A stretch of DNA of 64,000 nt. It comes from Prevotella sp. UBA2742 (GTDB lineage Bacteria > Bacteroidota > Bacteroidia > Bacteroidales > Bacteroidaceae). The notes below the pieces were generated by a model, which searched no databases, had not been told where the DNA came from, and saw only the letters and a program-made list of their open reading frames with translations. How positions within the stretch are numbered: position 1 is the stretch's first letter; the number at the start of each line of letters is the position of its first letter. This document shows, one piece after another, positions 49,639 to 60,700 of this stretch. The stretch is taken from contig DEJS01000018.1 of assembly GCA_002353485.1 (NCBI GenBank), forward strand, positions 1 to 64,000, read 5' to 3'. Position numbers and translations under genes: made by a program.

Positions 49639-51774
49639 ATGAGTAAGCACAAGAGTGGTAAACGACTAAGCAAGAAGATGCTGGTTGACATGCTTCGTAC
49701 GCTGTTCCAGCAGAAGCCGAATGAATCGTTCTCGTTTAAGGATATCTTCAAGAGTCTGAAACTGTCGACCCATCCCGCCAAGATGCTCGCCGTGGAGACG
49801 ATGGACGAGATGGCCTGGGACGACTACCTGACCAAGACGTCAGAAAACTCATACCGTCTGAACCTGAAGGGTCAGGTGCAGGAGGGCACCTTCATCCGCA
49901 AGGCCAACGGCAAGAACTCGTTCCAGCCCGACGACGGCGGCAAGCCCATCTTTGTCTCGGAGCGTAACTCGCTGTTTGCCATGAACGGCGACCGTGTGCG
50001 TGTGGCCATGATGGCCCGCCGCGAACGGCATATCAAGGAGGCCATGGTGGTCGAGATACTGTCGCATAAGGTAGACCAGGCCGTGGGTAAGCTAAAAGTA
50101 GAGAAAGACTTCGCCTTCCTCGTTACAGAAGGTAATATCTTCGTCCACGACATCCTGATACCCAAGAAGAAGCTGAAGGGCGGCAAGGATGGCCAGAAAG
50201 CCGTGGTACGCATTACCCAGTGGCCGTCGAAAGACTCGAAGAACATCGTCGGCGAAGTCATCGACGTACTGGGCAAGGAGGGCGACAATAACGTGGAGAT
50301 GCACGCCATATTGGCACAGTACGGACTGCCTTACAAGTATCCCAAGCACGTCGAGGATGCTGCCGAGAAGATAGACCCTGGCATCACGCCCCAAGAGATT
50401 GCCCGTCGTGAGGACTTCCGCGATGTGTTCACCTGTACCATCGACCCCAAGGACGCCAAAGACTTCGACGATGCGCTGTCCATAAGGCCGAAGGGCTCTC
50501 AGTGGGAAATAGGTGTCCATATTGCCGATGTCAGCCACTACGTGAAGGAAGGCTCCGTCATCGACAAAGAGGCCGTGAAGCGTGCCACCAGCGTCTATCT
50601 GGTAGACCGCACCATACCCATGCTGCCCGAGCGCTTGTGCAACTTCATCTGCTCGCTGCGCCCTGACGAAGAGAAGCTGTGCTACAGCGTAATATTCCTG
50701 TTAGACCAGGACGCCAACGTCAAGAATTACCATATAGCACACACCGTCATCAAGAGCAACCGGCGCTATGCCTATGAGGAGGTGCAGGACATCCTGACAG
50801 GCCATGACGGCGACTATGCCGACGAGCTGCGCACGCTGGATCGTCTGGCCAAACAGTTGCGCGAGCGTCGTTTCAAGGGCGGCGCCGTCAAGTTCGACCG
50901 CGAGGAGCTGCATTTCGACATCGATGCCGAAGGCAAGCCCACACGCGCCTACTTCAAGAAGTCGAACGATGCCACCCAGCTCATCGAAGAGTTTATGCTG
51001 CTGGCCAACCGTACCGTAGCCGAAAGCATCGGCAAGGTGAAAAAAGGCACCAAGGCCAAGACCCTGCCATACCGCATACACGATCAACCCGACCCCACCA
51101 AGCTGGAGACCCTGCGCGAATTTGTGCTGAAGTTCGGCTATAAGATGAAGACCTCGGGCACGAAGGGAGCCATCTCGCGGAGCATGAATGCACTGATGGA
51201 TGGCTGTCAGGGCAAGAAGGAGCAGAAGCTCATCGAAACTGTCGCCCTGCGTGCCATGATGAAGGCCAAGTACTCTACCCATAACATAGGCCACTTCGGA
51301 CTGGCCTTCGATTACTACACCCACTTCACCTCACCTATTCGCCGCTATCCTGACACCATGGTACACCGCCTGCTCACCAAATACCAGGACGGAGCCCGCT
51401 CGGCCAACCAGCAGAAGTACGAAGAGCTGTGCGAGCACTGCTCAGACATGGAACAGGTAGCTCAGCAGGCAGAACGCGACTCCATCAAGTATAAGATGGT
51501 AGAGTTCATGGGCGACAAGGTGGGCGCTGAGTTCGATGCCCACATTTCGGGCATACAGTCGTACGGCATCTACTGCGAGATAGACGAGAATCACTGCGAA
51601 GGCATGGTGCCCATGCGGGACCTGGACGACGACTACTACGACTTCGACGAGAAGAACTACTGCCTTGTGGGTCGGCGCCATCATCACAGATACCAGCTGG
51701 GCGACCCTGTACGTATCAAAGTGGCACGAGCCAATCTCGAGAAGCGCCAACTCGACTTCGTACTGGCAGAGTAA
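49639..51774 (+). CDS. rnr: Ribonuclease R
   Basis: A 711-residue 3'-to-5' exoribonuclease that degrades structured RNA. Order of domains: a winged-helix start (residues 15-75), two cold-shock domains (about 80-230), and the RNB catalytic domain beginning near 250 with the acidic metal site DPKDAKDFDDALS. It continues through RTIPMLPERLCNF and FTSPIRRYPDTMVHR, and ends in an S1 domain (about 620-710). Length and motifs are normal. It starts 92 bases from the divergent DUF2851 gene. The kinase gene follows 30 bases later and may share its transcript. Confidence 0.96.
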   Translation: MSKHKSGKRLSKKMLVDMLRTLFQQKPNESFSFKDIFKSLKLSTHPAKMLAVETMDEMAWDDYLTKTSENSYRLNLKGQVQEGTFIRKANGKNSFQPDDGGKPIFVSERNSLFAMNGDRVRVAMMARRERHIKEAMVVEILSHKVDQAVGKLKVEKDFAFLVTEGNIFVHDILIPKKKLKGGKDGQKAVVRITQWPSKDSKNIVGEVIDVLGKEGDNNVEMHAILAQYGLPYKYPKHVEDAAEKIDPGITPQEIARREDFRDVFTCTIDPKDAKDFDDALSIRPKGSQWEIGVHIADVSHYVKEGSVIDKEAVKRATSVYLVDRTIPMLPERLCNFICSLRPDEEKLCYSVIFLLDQDANVKNYHIAHTVIKSNRRYAYEEVQDILTGHDGDYADELRTLDRLAKQLRERRFKGGAVKFDREELHFDIDAEGKPTRAYFKKSNDATQLIEEFMLLANRTVAESIGKVKKGTKAKTLPYRIHDQPDPTKLETLREFVLKFGYKMKTSGTKGAISRSMNALMDGCQGKKEQKLIETVALRAMMKAKYSTHNIGHFGLAFDYYTHFTSPIRRYPDTMVHRLLTKYQDGARSANQQKYEELCEHCSDMEQVAQQAERDSIKYKMVEFMGDKVGAEFDAHISGIQSYGIYCEIDENHCEGMVPMRDLDDDYYDFDEKNYCLVGRRHHHRYQLGDPVRIKVARANLEKRQLDFVLAE

Positions 51775-51804
51775 ATGAGTAAAAACAACACTGAATACTA
51801 AGCG

Positions 51805-52857
51805 ATGAAAAAGATTGTAACCTTCGGAGAGTTGCTTCTCCGATTCTCCAAACCCGGCCATCTGCGCCTGACGCAGGGCGACATGTTTACCAGTAAGTAT
51901 GGCGGCAGCGAGGCCAATGTGGCCGTGTCACTGGCTGCACAGTGCGAAGACGTCACCTATATCACCCGACTGCCCGACACACCCGTAGGACATGCCGGAG
52001 CACAGAACCTGGCACAGTTGGGCGTCGACATCAGCCATGTGGTGTACGGTGGACAGCGCATCGGCACCTACTATTTTGAGCCCGCCGCCGGCATGCGTGC
52101 AGCAAAAGTGGTCTACGACCGCCAGGGCTCGGCATACTACGAACTGCAGCCCGGTATGATACCCTGGCGCCAGATACTTCAGGGGGCCGACATCTTTCAG
52201 GTCTCAGGCATCACCGCTGCCATCTCGCAGCAGGCTGCCGACGCCACCTTCGAAGCCCTCGATATAGCCGAAGAGATGGGCATCACCATCTCCTTCGACA
52301 TCAACTACCGCAAGAACCTGTGGCGCTACGGAGCCGACCCCCGTGCGACACTGCGGCGCATGCTCGCCCGGTGCGACATGATGTTTGGCGACGCCATAGA
52401 GTTCGAGTGGATTTCCGAGCACCCCCAGCCCCCGTTCACCGCCACCGACTCGAACTTCAAGATGCAGACAGCCGAGTATCGTGCTTGGTTCGACCAGCTG
52501 CACGCACAGTATCCGCGCTGCCGCCAGTGGCTTATGGGCATGCGCAACATCGTGTCCTCGCAGCACCATACGCTGACAGCCCTGCTCTTTACCGACGGCA
52601 CCCTGCTGGAGGCACCTGTCGTCGACATCCCCGACGTCGTAGATCCCGTAGGCGTGGGCGATGCCTTCATGGGCGGCTTCCTGCACGCCATCAGCCTCTT
52701 CCCCGACGACCGGCAGCGGCAACTGGAATACTCGCTGGCTGCTGCCTCGCTCAAGAACACCATTCCTGGCGACTTCAACCTCTCGACTGAAGAGGAAATC
52801 CTCGACGTCATGGAGCACCGGTTCAACGCCACCACGCTCTACAAAACCATCGAGTAA
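51805..52857 (+). CDS. PfkB-family sugar kinase, probably 2-keto-3-deoxygluconate kinase
   Basis: A 350-residue ribokinase-fold enzyme. It shows VTFGELLLRFSKPG at the N-terminus, the sugar-binding KYGGSEANVAVSLA near 32, and the catalytic loop DPVGVGDAFMGGF near 275, where GVGD replaces the usual GAGD but the Asp base is present. The N-terminal pattern is closest to Bacteroidota KdgK, which phosphorylates KDG from uronate breakdown, fitting the pectin enzymes in the window. Fructokinase is an alternative given the fructan locus downstream, but that locus is on the other strand. Confidence 0.82.
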   Translation: MKKIVTFGELLLRFSKPGHLRLTQGDMFTSKYGGSEANVAVSLAAQCEDVTYITRLPDTPVGHAGAQNLAQLGVDISHVVYGGQRIGTYYFEPAAGMRAAKVVYDRQGSAYYELQPGMIPWRQILQGADIFQVSGITAAISQQAADATFEALDIAEEMGITISFDINYRKNLWRYGADPRATLRRMLARCDMMFGDAIEFEWISEHPQPPFTATDSNFKMQTAEYRAWFDQLHAQYPRCRQWLMGMRNIVSSQHHTLTALLFTDGTLLEAPVVDIPDVVDPVGVGDAFMGGFLHAISLFPDDRQRQLEYSLAAASLKNTIPGDFNLSTEEEILDVMEHRFNATTLYKTIE

Positions 52858-52863
52858 TATGAA

Positions 52864-52897
52864 ACGCCCCTGTCTTCATCGTCGAGGACAGGGGCGT
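52864..52897. terminator. Hairpin between the kinase and the convergent GH32-like gene
   Basis: A perfect 11-base GC-rich stem (52864-52874 with 52887-52897) and a 12-base loop. It has no T-run on either strand, so termination is inferred from strength and position. Confidence 0.65.
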
Positions 52898-52930
52898 CAG
52901 AAAAAAGCTACTAACTATATAACGTGTGTG

Positions 52931-54508
52931 TTATTGCTGACTGACTTTGACGTCGGTGACGGTGATACTGCCACCGTAGTTGTTGATGCTCCAGCAGTTT
53001 TTCTGTATGCCATAGATGCGCTGCGTATAGGCGCAGACATCGTTGATGTACATCACCACGACAGAGTTGTCAGTAAAGATGTCAATATTATACGTATTGT
53101 CTGCAGGTCGCTCGAACCAATAACCGTCAATACCTTCGATGAAACCCTTGCCCTGGGCACCCTCCTGTTCGAAGTTCACCTTGCGATGGTTCTCGTCTTC
53201 AGGGTTGATAACCATAGTGTAATACTTCTCCGAGTCGCTGCCGCGAACCAGTGAGATGCCGAACTTGTCCCAGTTGTTAGAAGTCTTTACCTTCATCGAG
53301 ATGTGGTTGCAGGTACCCAGACGGTTGTACAGCACGTATGCATCGTCGCCGCTTAGCGTCCCGTTGTTGTAGCCTTTGGATGTCATCACGCTGGCAGCCT
53401 GCTCCTTATTGTACTTAGCACTGATGGCAGGTACAGCACCCAGCGTCAGTGTACCATCGCTATGCTGGACAATTTTATGGCAAACAAGAGCGCCCGACCA
53501 GTTTGGCTCGCCTTCGGCACCTACGTTGATGTTCTTGTCGTGAATGGTGGCACCTGTACGATACGGACACCAGCCCCAGATGTAGCGGTCAGTACCATTC
53601 GAGGCCGTCTTGCCAGCATAGAAGGCACGTGTGTCGAGTACACCCTCATGACCGTCTTTTGGCCAGTTGGCACCTGGGTCGTCGAAACAACGCTTCAGTC
53701 CTTCAAACGAGTCAGCCATCATGTACTTAACCTTACGGCTCCATGCGGTACGAAAACCTTCGCTATAGATGAAATACCAGTAGTTGCCCATCTTGAAGAT
53801 GTCGGGACATTCGCACATACGGTCCCACACCATGTTGAAACCACCTACGTGTTCCCAGTTCTTCAGGTCTGAAGATTTGAAGTCGGCAAAGCGCAGCTTC
53901 GACGAAATAACCATGTGGTACAATCCGTCATCGGCTACAAATATCTGCGGGTCACGGAAGTCGCTGTCGGCATATCCATAGTCAGAACCGCGCAGTTCCC
54001 ATGCTGCGTCCTTGGTCCATGTCTTGAAGTCAGGCGATGTGGCACGCAGGATGACTTCTTTCGAGGTATGCCCGGTGTAATAGATGTAGTAAAGCCCGTC
54101 TTTATCGTTGTAGTAAGCACAGCCAGTACCAATGGCTGCATCAGCGTCGTAGATAGAGGCACCGGTAGGCACTATTTCGCCCAGCGACTGATAGTTGGCA
54201 GCGTCACTGGTTGATACGCCCCAGATAGGATGATACGTCGGACCGTTATTGTCGTACTCCTGCAGGTAGAGCACCTTGAAGTCACCTGCCTTCTGGTCAT
54301 AGAATGGCATGGGGTCGCCACAGCGTCCAACAGCAGGATTGTAGTAGGTCTGGAAACCGGCATCGTCGGCAGAAGCGAAATATTCTGTTGATGCACTCCA
54401 GTTCTTGTCAGGATCAGGACCGTAGCTGTCTTCGCTGCAGCCCGTGGCTGCGGCAATGCCGCAGCACACGAGACCCGTGCAGAGTAATTTATTGACTTTT
54501 ATTTTCAT
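52931..54508 (-). CDS. GH32-like beta-fructosidase lipoprotein
   Basis: A 525-residue lipoprotein (lipobox AAATGC near residue 24) with a five-bladed propeller and a C-terminal sandwich. The three GH32 catalytic blocks are visible in altered form: GDPMPFYD near 63 in place of NDPNG (nucleophile Asp kept), FRDPQIF near 188, and CECPDIF near 232 with the acid/base Glu. The C-terminal region from about 370 is the beta-sandwich of GH32 enzymes. It is last in the SusC-SusD-DUF4960-GH32 group, so it most likely cleaves a fructan (levan or inulin) at the cell surface. The exact linkage is unknown. Confidence 0.82.
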   Translation of the reverse strand: MKIKVNKLLCTGLVCCGIAAATGCSEDSYGPDPDKNWSASTEYFASADDAGFQTYYNPAVGRCGDPMPFYDQKAGDFKVLYLQEYDNNGPTYHPIWGVSTSDAANYQSLGEIVPTGASIYDADAAIGTGCAYYNDKDGLYYIYYTGHTSKEVILRATSPDFKTWTKDAAWELRGSDYGYADSDFRDPQIFVADDGLYHMVISSKLRFADFKSSDLKNWEHVGGFNMVWDRMCECPDIFKMGNYWYFIYSEGFRTAWSRKVKYMMADSFEGLKRCFDDPGANWPKDGHEGVLDTRAFYAGKTASNGTDRYIWGWCPYRTGATIHDKNINVGAEGEPNWSGALVCHKIVQHSDGTLTLGAVPAISAKYNKEQAASVMTSKGYNNGTLSGDDAYVLYNRLGTCNHISMKVKTSNNWDKFGISLVRGSDSEKYYTMVINPEDENHRKVNFEQEGAQGKGFIEGIDGYWFERPADNTYNIDIFTDNSVVVMYINDVCAYTQRIYGIQKNCWSINNYGGSITVTDVKVSQQ

Positions 54509-54514
54509 AATAGC

Positions 54515-55924
54515 TTATTTCATTAGGTAGTTAAACGCATTCTGAGTGATAATCGCAATGTTCTTGTGGTAGTTCTCCACATACCCCGGTTCATAGGTGT
54601 AAGAGTACCAGTCGTAGCAGCCTGAGCCAATACAGATGACACCACCCTTACCGTCGTGTGCAGGATACTCCCATGCTACTACGGCGCCGTCGCCTCCGAC
54701 ACCGAGAATCTTACCACCCGTACGGGCCTCCCAGGCGGCATGGTCATCGTAGCCGCCCCAGTCGGTACCGATATGATACTGGGCTGTCGAGTTGGTGATA
54801 TGGTAGCCGGCATCAGTGCAGTAAACCTCCTGTGGGTTGTCGCCCTGAACGAGGTTCTGCCACAGCGGATGGTCGTTCTTACCATCGAAGATGCGGAAGC
54901 TCCAAGGACCGCCACACAACTCGGCGCCATCCTCGTTCTGTCCCCAGCAGTTGTTTGGAGTAGTCCACTCGTCGTCACCGGTCACGCCGATGAATGAAGG
55001 CAGGTTCGAGGCATAGCGTGTCATAAGCAGGGCACCGCCGTTCTCGTAGAACTGCCGAATCTCATTCTTCGTATCCAAAGCATCGGTAGCCTTGGCGGCA
55101 AAGACGTCGTGACCGTCTACGCCACCATCAACATGCCAGTGCCACCAGATAATCTTACACTCAGAGAGGTCAAGTGTGCCGGCACGCAGGTCGCTGAACG
55201 AGGCATAGAGCGAGTTAGGCACGTTGCCCAGCATCCACTGGCAGGCTGCCTTGGCTTCAGGATCGAGTTCGTTCAGGGTAGCGGCAGAACCGACGAAGAG
55301 TGCAGCGGGCTTGCCGATGGCAATGACCGTAACGGTATAAGTGGTCTCGGCCGAGTTGTTGGTGACGGTGTACTTAACAGGCTCCGTAAAGTCCATTGCC
55401 ACGCCAGAGCCTGGGGTTACAGTAGCATTCTGGCTATAGGTAATGGTGGGTACAAGCCCCGTCAGGCCTACAGATCCGGGTACATAGACGGTGATGGTCT
55501 TAGCCTCCTGATCGATGGCTCCCTGATAGATGTCGTTAATATAGAACTGTGTGATGCGAGCCTCGTCGTGGAGCACGGAGAGTGTCCAATCCAAGTAGGC
55601 ATCGCCATTCTTTACGTGCAGAGTTTGGGCAGCACCCATGTTCAGCGTAGCACCTTGACTGATGTTACAAGTAGCGCCATTAGAAAGGGTAAGGTCAGTC
55701 ACTTTCATGGCCTGGGTGTCGTAAACCTCTGGCAGGCGCACTACTATGCTTCGTGAAGCCAGGTTAATGGTTCCCTCGAAGTTATCGAGCTTGATAGCCT
55801 CCACCATGCAGTCGCCCGAGAGTCTCAGGTCGCTGGCGTGGTCGTCAGAACAGCTTGTCAAGGCAGCAGGAAAAGTACAGCATACCAGACAGGCGAATAG
55901 GAATTGATATATCTTGGTAATCAT
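54515..55924 (-). CDS. DUF4960 domain surface lipoprotein (SusE-position)
   Basis: A 469-residue lipoprotein with lipobox PAALTSC near residue 24. Two Ig-like domains (about 35-200) precede the DUF4960 domain (about 205-469), which shows WWHWHVDGGVDG and GNCYDWYSYTYEPGY-like aromatic patches (CYDWYSYTYEPGY near 440) suitable for glycan binding. In Bacteroides such proteins sit in the SusE position of fructan utilisation loci, which supports a fructan role for this cluster. It lies six bases before the GH32-like gene. Confidence 0.85.
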   Translation of the reverse strand: MITKIYQFLFACLVCCTFPAALTSCSDDHASDLRLSGDCMVEAIKLDNFEGTINLASRSIVVRLPEVYDTQAMKVTDLTLSNGATCNISQGATLNMGAAQTLHVKNGDAYLDWTLSVLHDEARITQFYINDIYQGAIDQEAKTITVYVPGSVGLTGLVPTITYSQNATVTPGSGVAMDFTEPVKYTVTNNSAETTYTVTVIAIGKPAALFVGSAATLNELDPEAKAACQWMLGNVPNSLYASFSDLRAGTLDLSECKIIWWHWHVDGGVDGHDVFAAKATDALDTKNEIRQFYENGGALLMTRYASNLPSFIGVTGDDEWTTPNNCWGQNEDGAELCGGPWSFRIFDGKNDHPLWQNLVQGDNPQEVYCTDAGYHITNSTAQYHIGTDWGGYDDHAAWEARTGGKILGVGGDGAVVAWEYPAHDGKGGVICIGSGCYDWYSYTYEPGYVENYHKNIAIITQNAFNYLMK

Positions 55925-55963
55925 AATCTTAAATTCTTAACTCTTATATTCTTATTCTTCGCA

Positions 55964-57694
55964 TTACCAGTTACCGATGTTCTGGGTGTAATGGCCGTTC
56001 GAAGCAGAAATCTGACTGAAAGGAATCGGCAGATACTCGTCCTTATCGGCCGTGAAGTGAGCCTCGCCGTAGATGGCGCAATGTGGTATTTCCTCGGCAT
56101 AGTACTTGTTCAGCACCGTGGCAGCCTCGCCCCAGCGGACCAGGTCGAAGAAACGCTCGCTCTCCATGCCCAGCTCCAGACGACGTTCCATCTTGACAAT
56201 CTTGATAGTCTCGTCCTTCGTGTAGTTTCCCTTATAGTTGGTGATGTAGAACTTGACACCATAAGCGCCAGGATAGCCGGCTATCATCTGGGTGCTGCCA
56301 GCGGCACGGGTACGAATCTGGTTTACCAGGTCAATGGCCTGCTGTGTCTGCCCCAGCTGGGCGTATGCTTCGGCACGCTCCAGCAGCACGTCGGCATAAC
56401 GGAAGACGATGCGGTTCATAGAGCTGGCCCAGTAAGAGCCCTTGATAAGGTAAGTGTCGATGAGGGCAGGGTCAACATTCTGCTTCAGGGTGACATAGTA
56501 GCCATAAAGTCCATTGCTGCGGCTCCAGATGCTGGTCTCCTCCATCATGAAGTTGCGGTTGAACATGTAAGGCAGTCCAGGCATACCTACTGTCAGGAAC
56601 AGGCGGGGGTCGGCATTGTCGTTGGCTTTGTCATAGTCCTTGCTGTTGAAGGTGTCGATGAGGGGCAGTCCGTCAGCACCTGTACGATAGGCATTCACCA
56701 GGTTCTGTGAGGGCTTGTAGAAGTCGGTACCTCCGTCCGTCGCGCCGGGGATGTTGGGCGGAATCAGTCCGTAGCTCCAGTTCAGGTTACCATAGGTAGA
56801 GCCGTCGTTGCGTGAGTATTGTATGGCCCACAGGCTCTCCTTGCCGTTCTCGTACTGCTCCTCAGGACGGAAGTTGTTGTGAATGTCGGCCTCCAGACCG
56901 TAGTTGCTATAGAGTGAGGGGTTGCTGAACTCGATAACCTTCTCCAAGTCCTGCTGGTTGATGCTGGTCACCTGATTGCTCTTGGGGTCGTCCTGCCGAT
57001 AGGCTTTATAAAGATACACCTTAGTCAGGAAGGCTGCCGCAGAGGCCTTGGTGGGACGGCCCTTGTCAGTCTGGGTCACAGGCAGCGTGTTGTAGGCCTC
57101 CATCAGGTCGTCGATGATGAGCTGCCAGCCCTCGTCATTGCTATATTCCGTGTTCGACAGCGTGTTATACTCGTCGTAGGTCATGTTCTCGTTGACGACG
57201 AAGGGAATGTTCTTGTAGAGGCGCTTCAGCAGGAAGTGGCCATAGGCACGCAGGAACTTCATCTCGGCCAGGCGCTGGGCCTTCATCTCAAATTCGCTGG
57301 AGTTCAGCAGGGCAATGGCTGAGTTGACGCGCGAGAGGCTGTTATACAGGCGTACCCACATATCGTTGATGTTCCAGTTGGTGGTCAGCACACCCTGTTG
57401 CACCTCCAGCTGATGGAACACGTCGCCGTCGCTCGTTCCCGAGCCGCCCTTATAGGCATCGTCGGAGCGTACGTCGAAGTTCCACATAGAGAAGGAGGAG
57501 TTGATGTCCTCTGCTGTGGTGAAGATAGCGTATGCCGATACTACCATAGCTTCTGCGTTTTCGGCTGTCTTCACCTGCTCGTCGCTCAGTGTAGCCTGTG
57601 GCACGTGCTCGTCGAGAAAGCTGTCGCAGGAGGTAAGTGTTGCGCTGGTGGCGCAGCATGCGAGACAGGCATAGATAATATTATAGAGTTTCAT
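55964..57694 (-). CDS. SusD/RagB family outer-membrane glycan-binding lipoprotein
   Basis: A 576-residue lipoprotein with lipobox ATLTSC near residue 23. The N-terminal SusD-like domain has the TPR-type helices (MKFLRAYGHFLLKRLYKNIPFV near 145), and the C-terminal RagB domain has FRYADVLLERAEAYAQLGQ near 415 and RTRAAG near 447. It caps the SusC pore and captures oligosaccharide. It begins 14 bases after the susC-type gene. The sugar is inferred as fructan from DUF4960 and GH32 neighbours. Confidence 0.94.
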   Translation of the reverse strand: MKLYNIIYACLACCATSATLTSCDSFLDEHVPQATLSDEQVKTAENAEAMVVSAYAIFTTAEDINSSFSMWNFDVRSDDAYKGGSGTSDGDVFHQLEVQQGVLTTNWNINDMWVRLYNSLSRVNSAIALLNSSEFEMKAQRLAEMKFLRAYGHFLLKRLYKNIPFVVNENMTYDEYNTLSNTEYSNDEGWQLIIDDLMEAYNTLPVTQTDKGRPTKASAAAFLTKVYLYKAYRQDDPKSNQVTSINQQDLEKVIEFSNPSLYSNYGLEADIHNNFRPEEQYENGKESLWAIQYSRNDGSTYGNLNWSYGLIPPNIPGATDGGTDFYKPSQNLVNAYRTGADGLPLIDTFNSKDYDKANDNADPRLFLTVGMPGLPYMFNRNFMMEETSIWSRSNGLYGYYVTLKQNVDPALIDTYLIKGSYWASSMNRIVFRYADVLLERAEAYAQLGQTQQAIDLVNQIRTRAAGSTQMIAGYPGAYGVKFYITNYKGNYTKDETIKIVKMERRLELGMESERFFDLVRWGEAATVLNKYYAEEIPHCAIYGEAHFTADKDEYLPIPFSQISASNGHYTQNIGNW

Positions 57695-57708
57695 ATCGTT
57701 GCTGTATT

Positions 57709-60700
57709 TTAGAATGAGACATTAAGACCAAAGGTTACATTAAGAGGGATAGGATAGCCGAAGTTGGCATTCTCAGGGTCAACACCCGTAAAGTTCTTGC
57801 TCTTGATGGTCAGCAGGTTCTGTGCCGACAGATACATACGCAGGCGGGTGAGGTGAATCTTCTCAATAATGCGCTTGGGCAGGTTGTAGCCCAGCTGTAT
57901 GGTGCGCAGCTTGGCAAAGGAGCCGTTTTCTACGAAGTAACTCGACACGCGCTTCTCGTTGTTGTTGTCCATCGTGCTGACGGCGGGTATGTTGCTGCCC
58001 ATGTTGTTGGGAGTCCAGGCATCGAGCAGACGACGTCCCTTGTTCAGGTTCGAGATGTTCAGACCGCTCCACAGGTCGGTCTCCTTCTTCAGGTCGCTGA
58101 TGACGTCGACGCCCTGTACGCCCTGCCAGAACATGGTCAGGTCGAAGTCCTTATACTGCAGGTAGATGTTCAGACCCCAAGTGAAGTCGGGTACAGGAGA
58201 GTATATCCAGGTCTGGTCCTTTTCGTTGATGACACCGTCGCTGTTCAGGTCCTTCCAGCGGATGCGTCCCAGGCCGGCACCGTTCTGCGTGGCGTGGTTG
58301 TCAATCTCCTGCTGGCTCTTGAAGATGCCGTCGTAGACATAGCCTACCTGTGCCCCCATGGGGTGACCGACCACGCTCTCCACGCCGTTGCCGCCGAATG
58401 TACCGTTGGCAGCAATAGTCTCAGGAATCTTTACCACCTCGTTGCGATAGGTACCGATGTTGCCTGCTATGTCGTACGAGAACTTTCCTATCTCGCCACG
58501 GTAGCCCAGGTTCAGCTCAATACCTTTGTTCAGCATTTCGCCGGCATTGATCCACTGGCTCGAACCCTCGCCCATCACGCCGATGCCGGGCATGTAGACC
58601 AGGATGTCCTTCGTCTTCTTATAGTACCACTCGAACGAACCGTACAGGGCGTTGCGGAAGAATCCGAAGTCGAGACCGAGGTTGGTCTGTGTCGTGGTCT
58701 CCCACTTCAGGTCGTCGTTGCCCAGCTGGTTGCGCTTGAAGCCGCTGGCCAGCTGCTGGCCGCCGTTGGTGCCCTGAATGTCGTAGCTCGTGCCATAGCT
58801 CTGTCCGCCGAATCCTGCCTCGCCATAGTTGCTCTCGAACAGCGTGTAACGTGCTATGTTCGAAATCTCCTGGTTACCGGTCTGTCCCCACGAGGCACGC
58901 AGCTTGATGTTGTCAATCCAGGCGATGTCCTTCATGAAGTTCTCCTGATTGATGCGCCAGCCTGCCGAGATAGAGGGGAACGTACCATAGCGGTTGTTCT
59001 TGCCGAAGCGGCTCGAACCGTCGTAGCGCAGGGTGAACGAGGCCATGTACTTGTCGTCGTAGGTGTAGTTGGCCTTACCAAAGAACGACACCAGAGTGTA
59101 TCCTTCGCCGGCACCGAAAGCCTCGGCCTCGCCGACACCCGAGTTGGGCCACATATAGTCGGTGTTCAGCACGGCATAGTCGTACTTCTTGGCGCTGAAC
59201 CAGTCGTCGTCCTCGCGGTTCAGCTCTATACCTGCCATGACGTCGGCACGGTGCTTGCCACGCTCCAGGTTGTAGGTGGCTATGGCGTTCCACATCCACT
59301 TGGTCCAGTGCTCCTGCTTGGGCTCTACGCCATTGGTCTTGTTGGCTACCGTACCCTCGGTGATGGGGTAGGTAAAGATACGCTGCTTCTTCTGCGCATA
59401 GTCGATACCAAAGGTCGAACGGATATGGAAGTCCTTCAGCGGATTGATGTCTACGTAGGCATCGCCGAACAGGCGCCAGTAGGTGTAGCGGTTGTCGCTG
59501 TTACGGTCCAGACGGGCCACAGGGTTCTCACGGTCGGGATAGCCCCCCACGGGACCTGCATAGTCGCCGTCCACGGTGCGGATGGGCAGCGAGGGATTGA
59601 ACTGCAGCACATTCTCCAGGAATCCTCCGGGAGCCTGAACCTCAGAGGTGCGGTTCAGTGTGAAGTGCTCGCCGATGGTCACCACGTCCAGGTCGCCCAT
59701 CTTCAGCAGCTTGTACTCGGTATTCATACGTGCAGAGAAACGCTCGAAGTCTGACTGTTTGATGATACCCTTGTTCTTATAGTAACCCAGCGAGAAGAAG
59801 GAAGACCCCTTCTCCGAGCCGTTGCTCAGCGATACGTTGTACTGCTGCACCAGACCTGTGCGTGTGGTCTCCTTGAACCAGTCGGTGTCGGCAGCGGGCG
59901 TAGTTCCGGCGGCGTCCAGATACTTGCTCATGGTGATGCCGTTCAGTGTGGGCACGCCCTGGGCGTCGTAGGCCCAGTCGTAGTGATAGCCCAGTCCGTT
60001 CATGTTGGGGTTCAGACCGTCGTTGACGTAGCCTTGCCACATCACCTGTCCGAACTCCTTGGCGTTCAGCACCTCCATCTTGTGGGCATAGGTCTGTACG
60101 GAGACAGAGGCATCGAAGTCTACCTTCACCGTGCCGCTCTTGCCCTTCTTGGTGGTGATGATGATGACACCGTTGGCAGCACGGCTACCGTAGATAGAGG
60201 CCGAGGCAGCATCCTTCAGTACCTGTATGCTCTCAATGTCGTTGCCGTTCAGCTCGTGCATGCCGGCCTTGGTGGGCACGCCGTCAATGATGTACAGCGG
60301 GTCGTTGTTGTTCAGTGTGCCGATACCACGGATGCGCACCGTGGCCTGACCAGAGGGGGCACCGTCGGCCGAGATGTTCATGCCCGGCACACGACCCTGC
60401 ATAGCCTTGATGGGGTTGTTCTCGTTCTGCTTGGCCAGGTCGCTGGGGCTTACCACCGATACGGCTCCCGTCAGGTCGGCCTTGCGCTGGGTGGTGTAAC
60501 CCGTGACGACGACTTCCTCCAGCGAGAGGGCATCGTCCTGCAACGTGACCTTCATGCCGTCCTGTGCAGGCACTTCCTGGGTCAGAAAGCCAATGTAGCT
60601 GATGACCAGCGTACGGCCAGCCTCCACCTTCAGGGTGAAGTTGCCATCGAAGTCGGTAATGGTACCGTTCGATGTTCCTTTCTCCATCACGGTGGCTCCG

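Noticed and set aside
51805..52857. Fructokinase belonging to the fructan locus
   Set aside because: The N-terminal pattern is KdgK-like, and the gene is on the opposite strand behind rnr with a hairpin between it and the locus.
57853..59754. 633-residue open frame opposite the SusC gene
   Set aside because: Antisense shadow of a clear TonB-dependent transporter; no start signal or domain.
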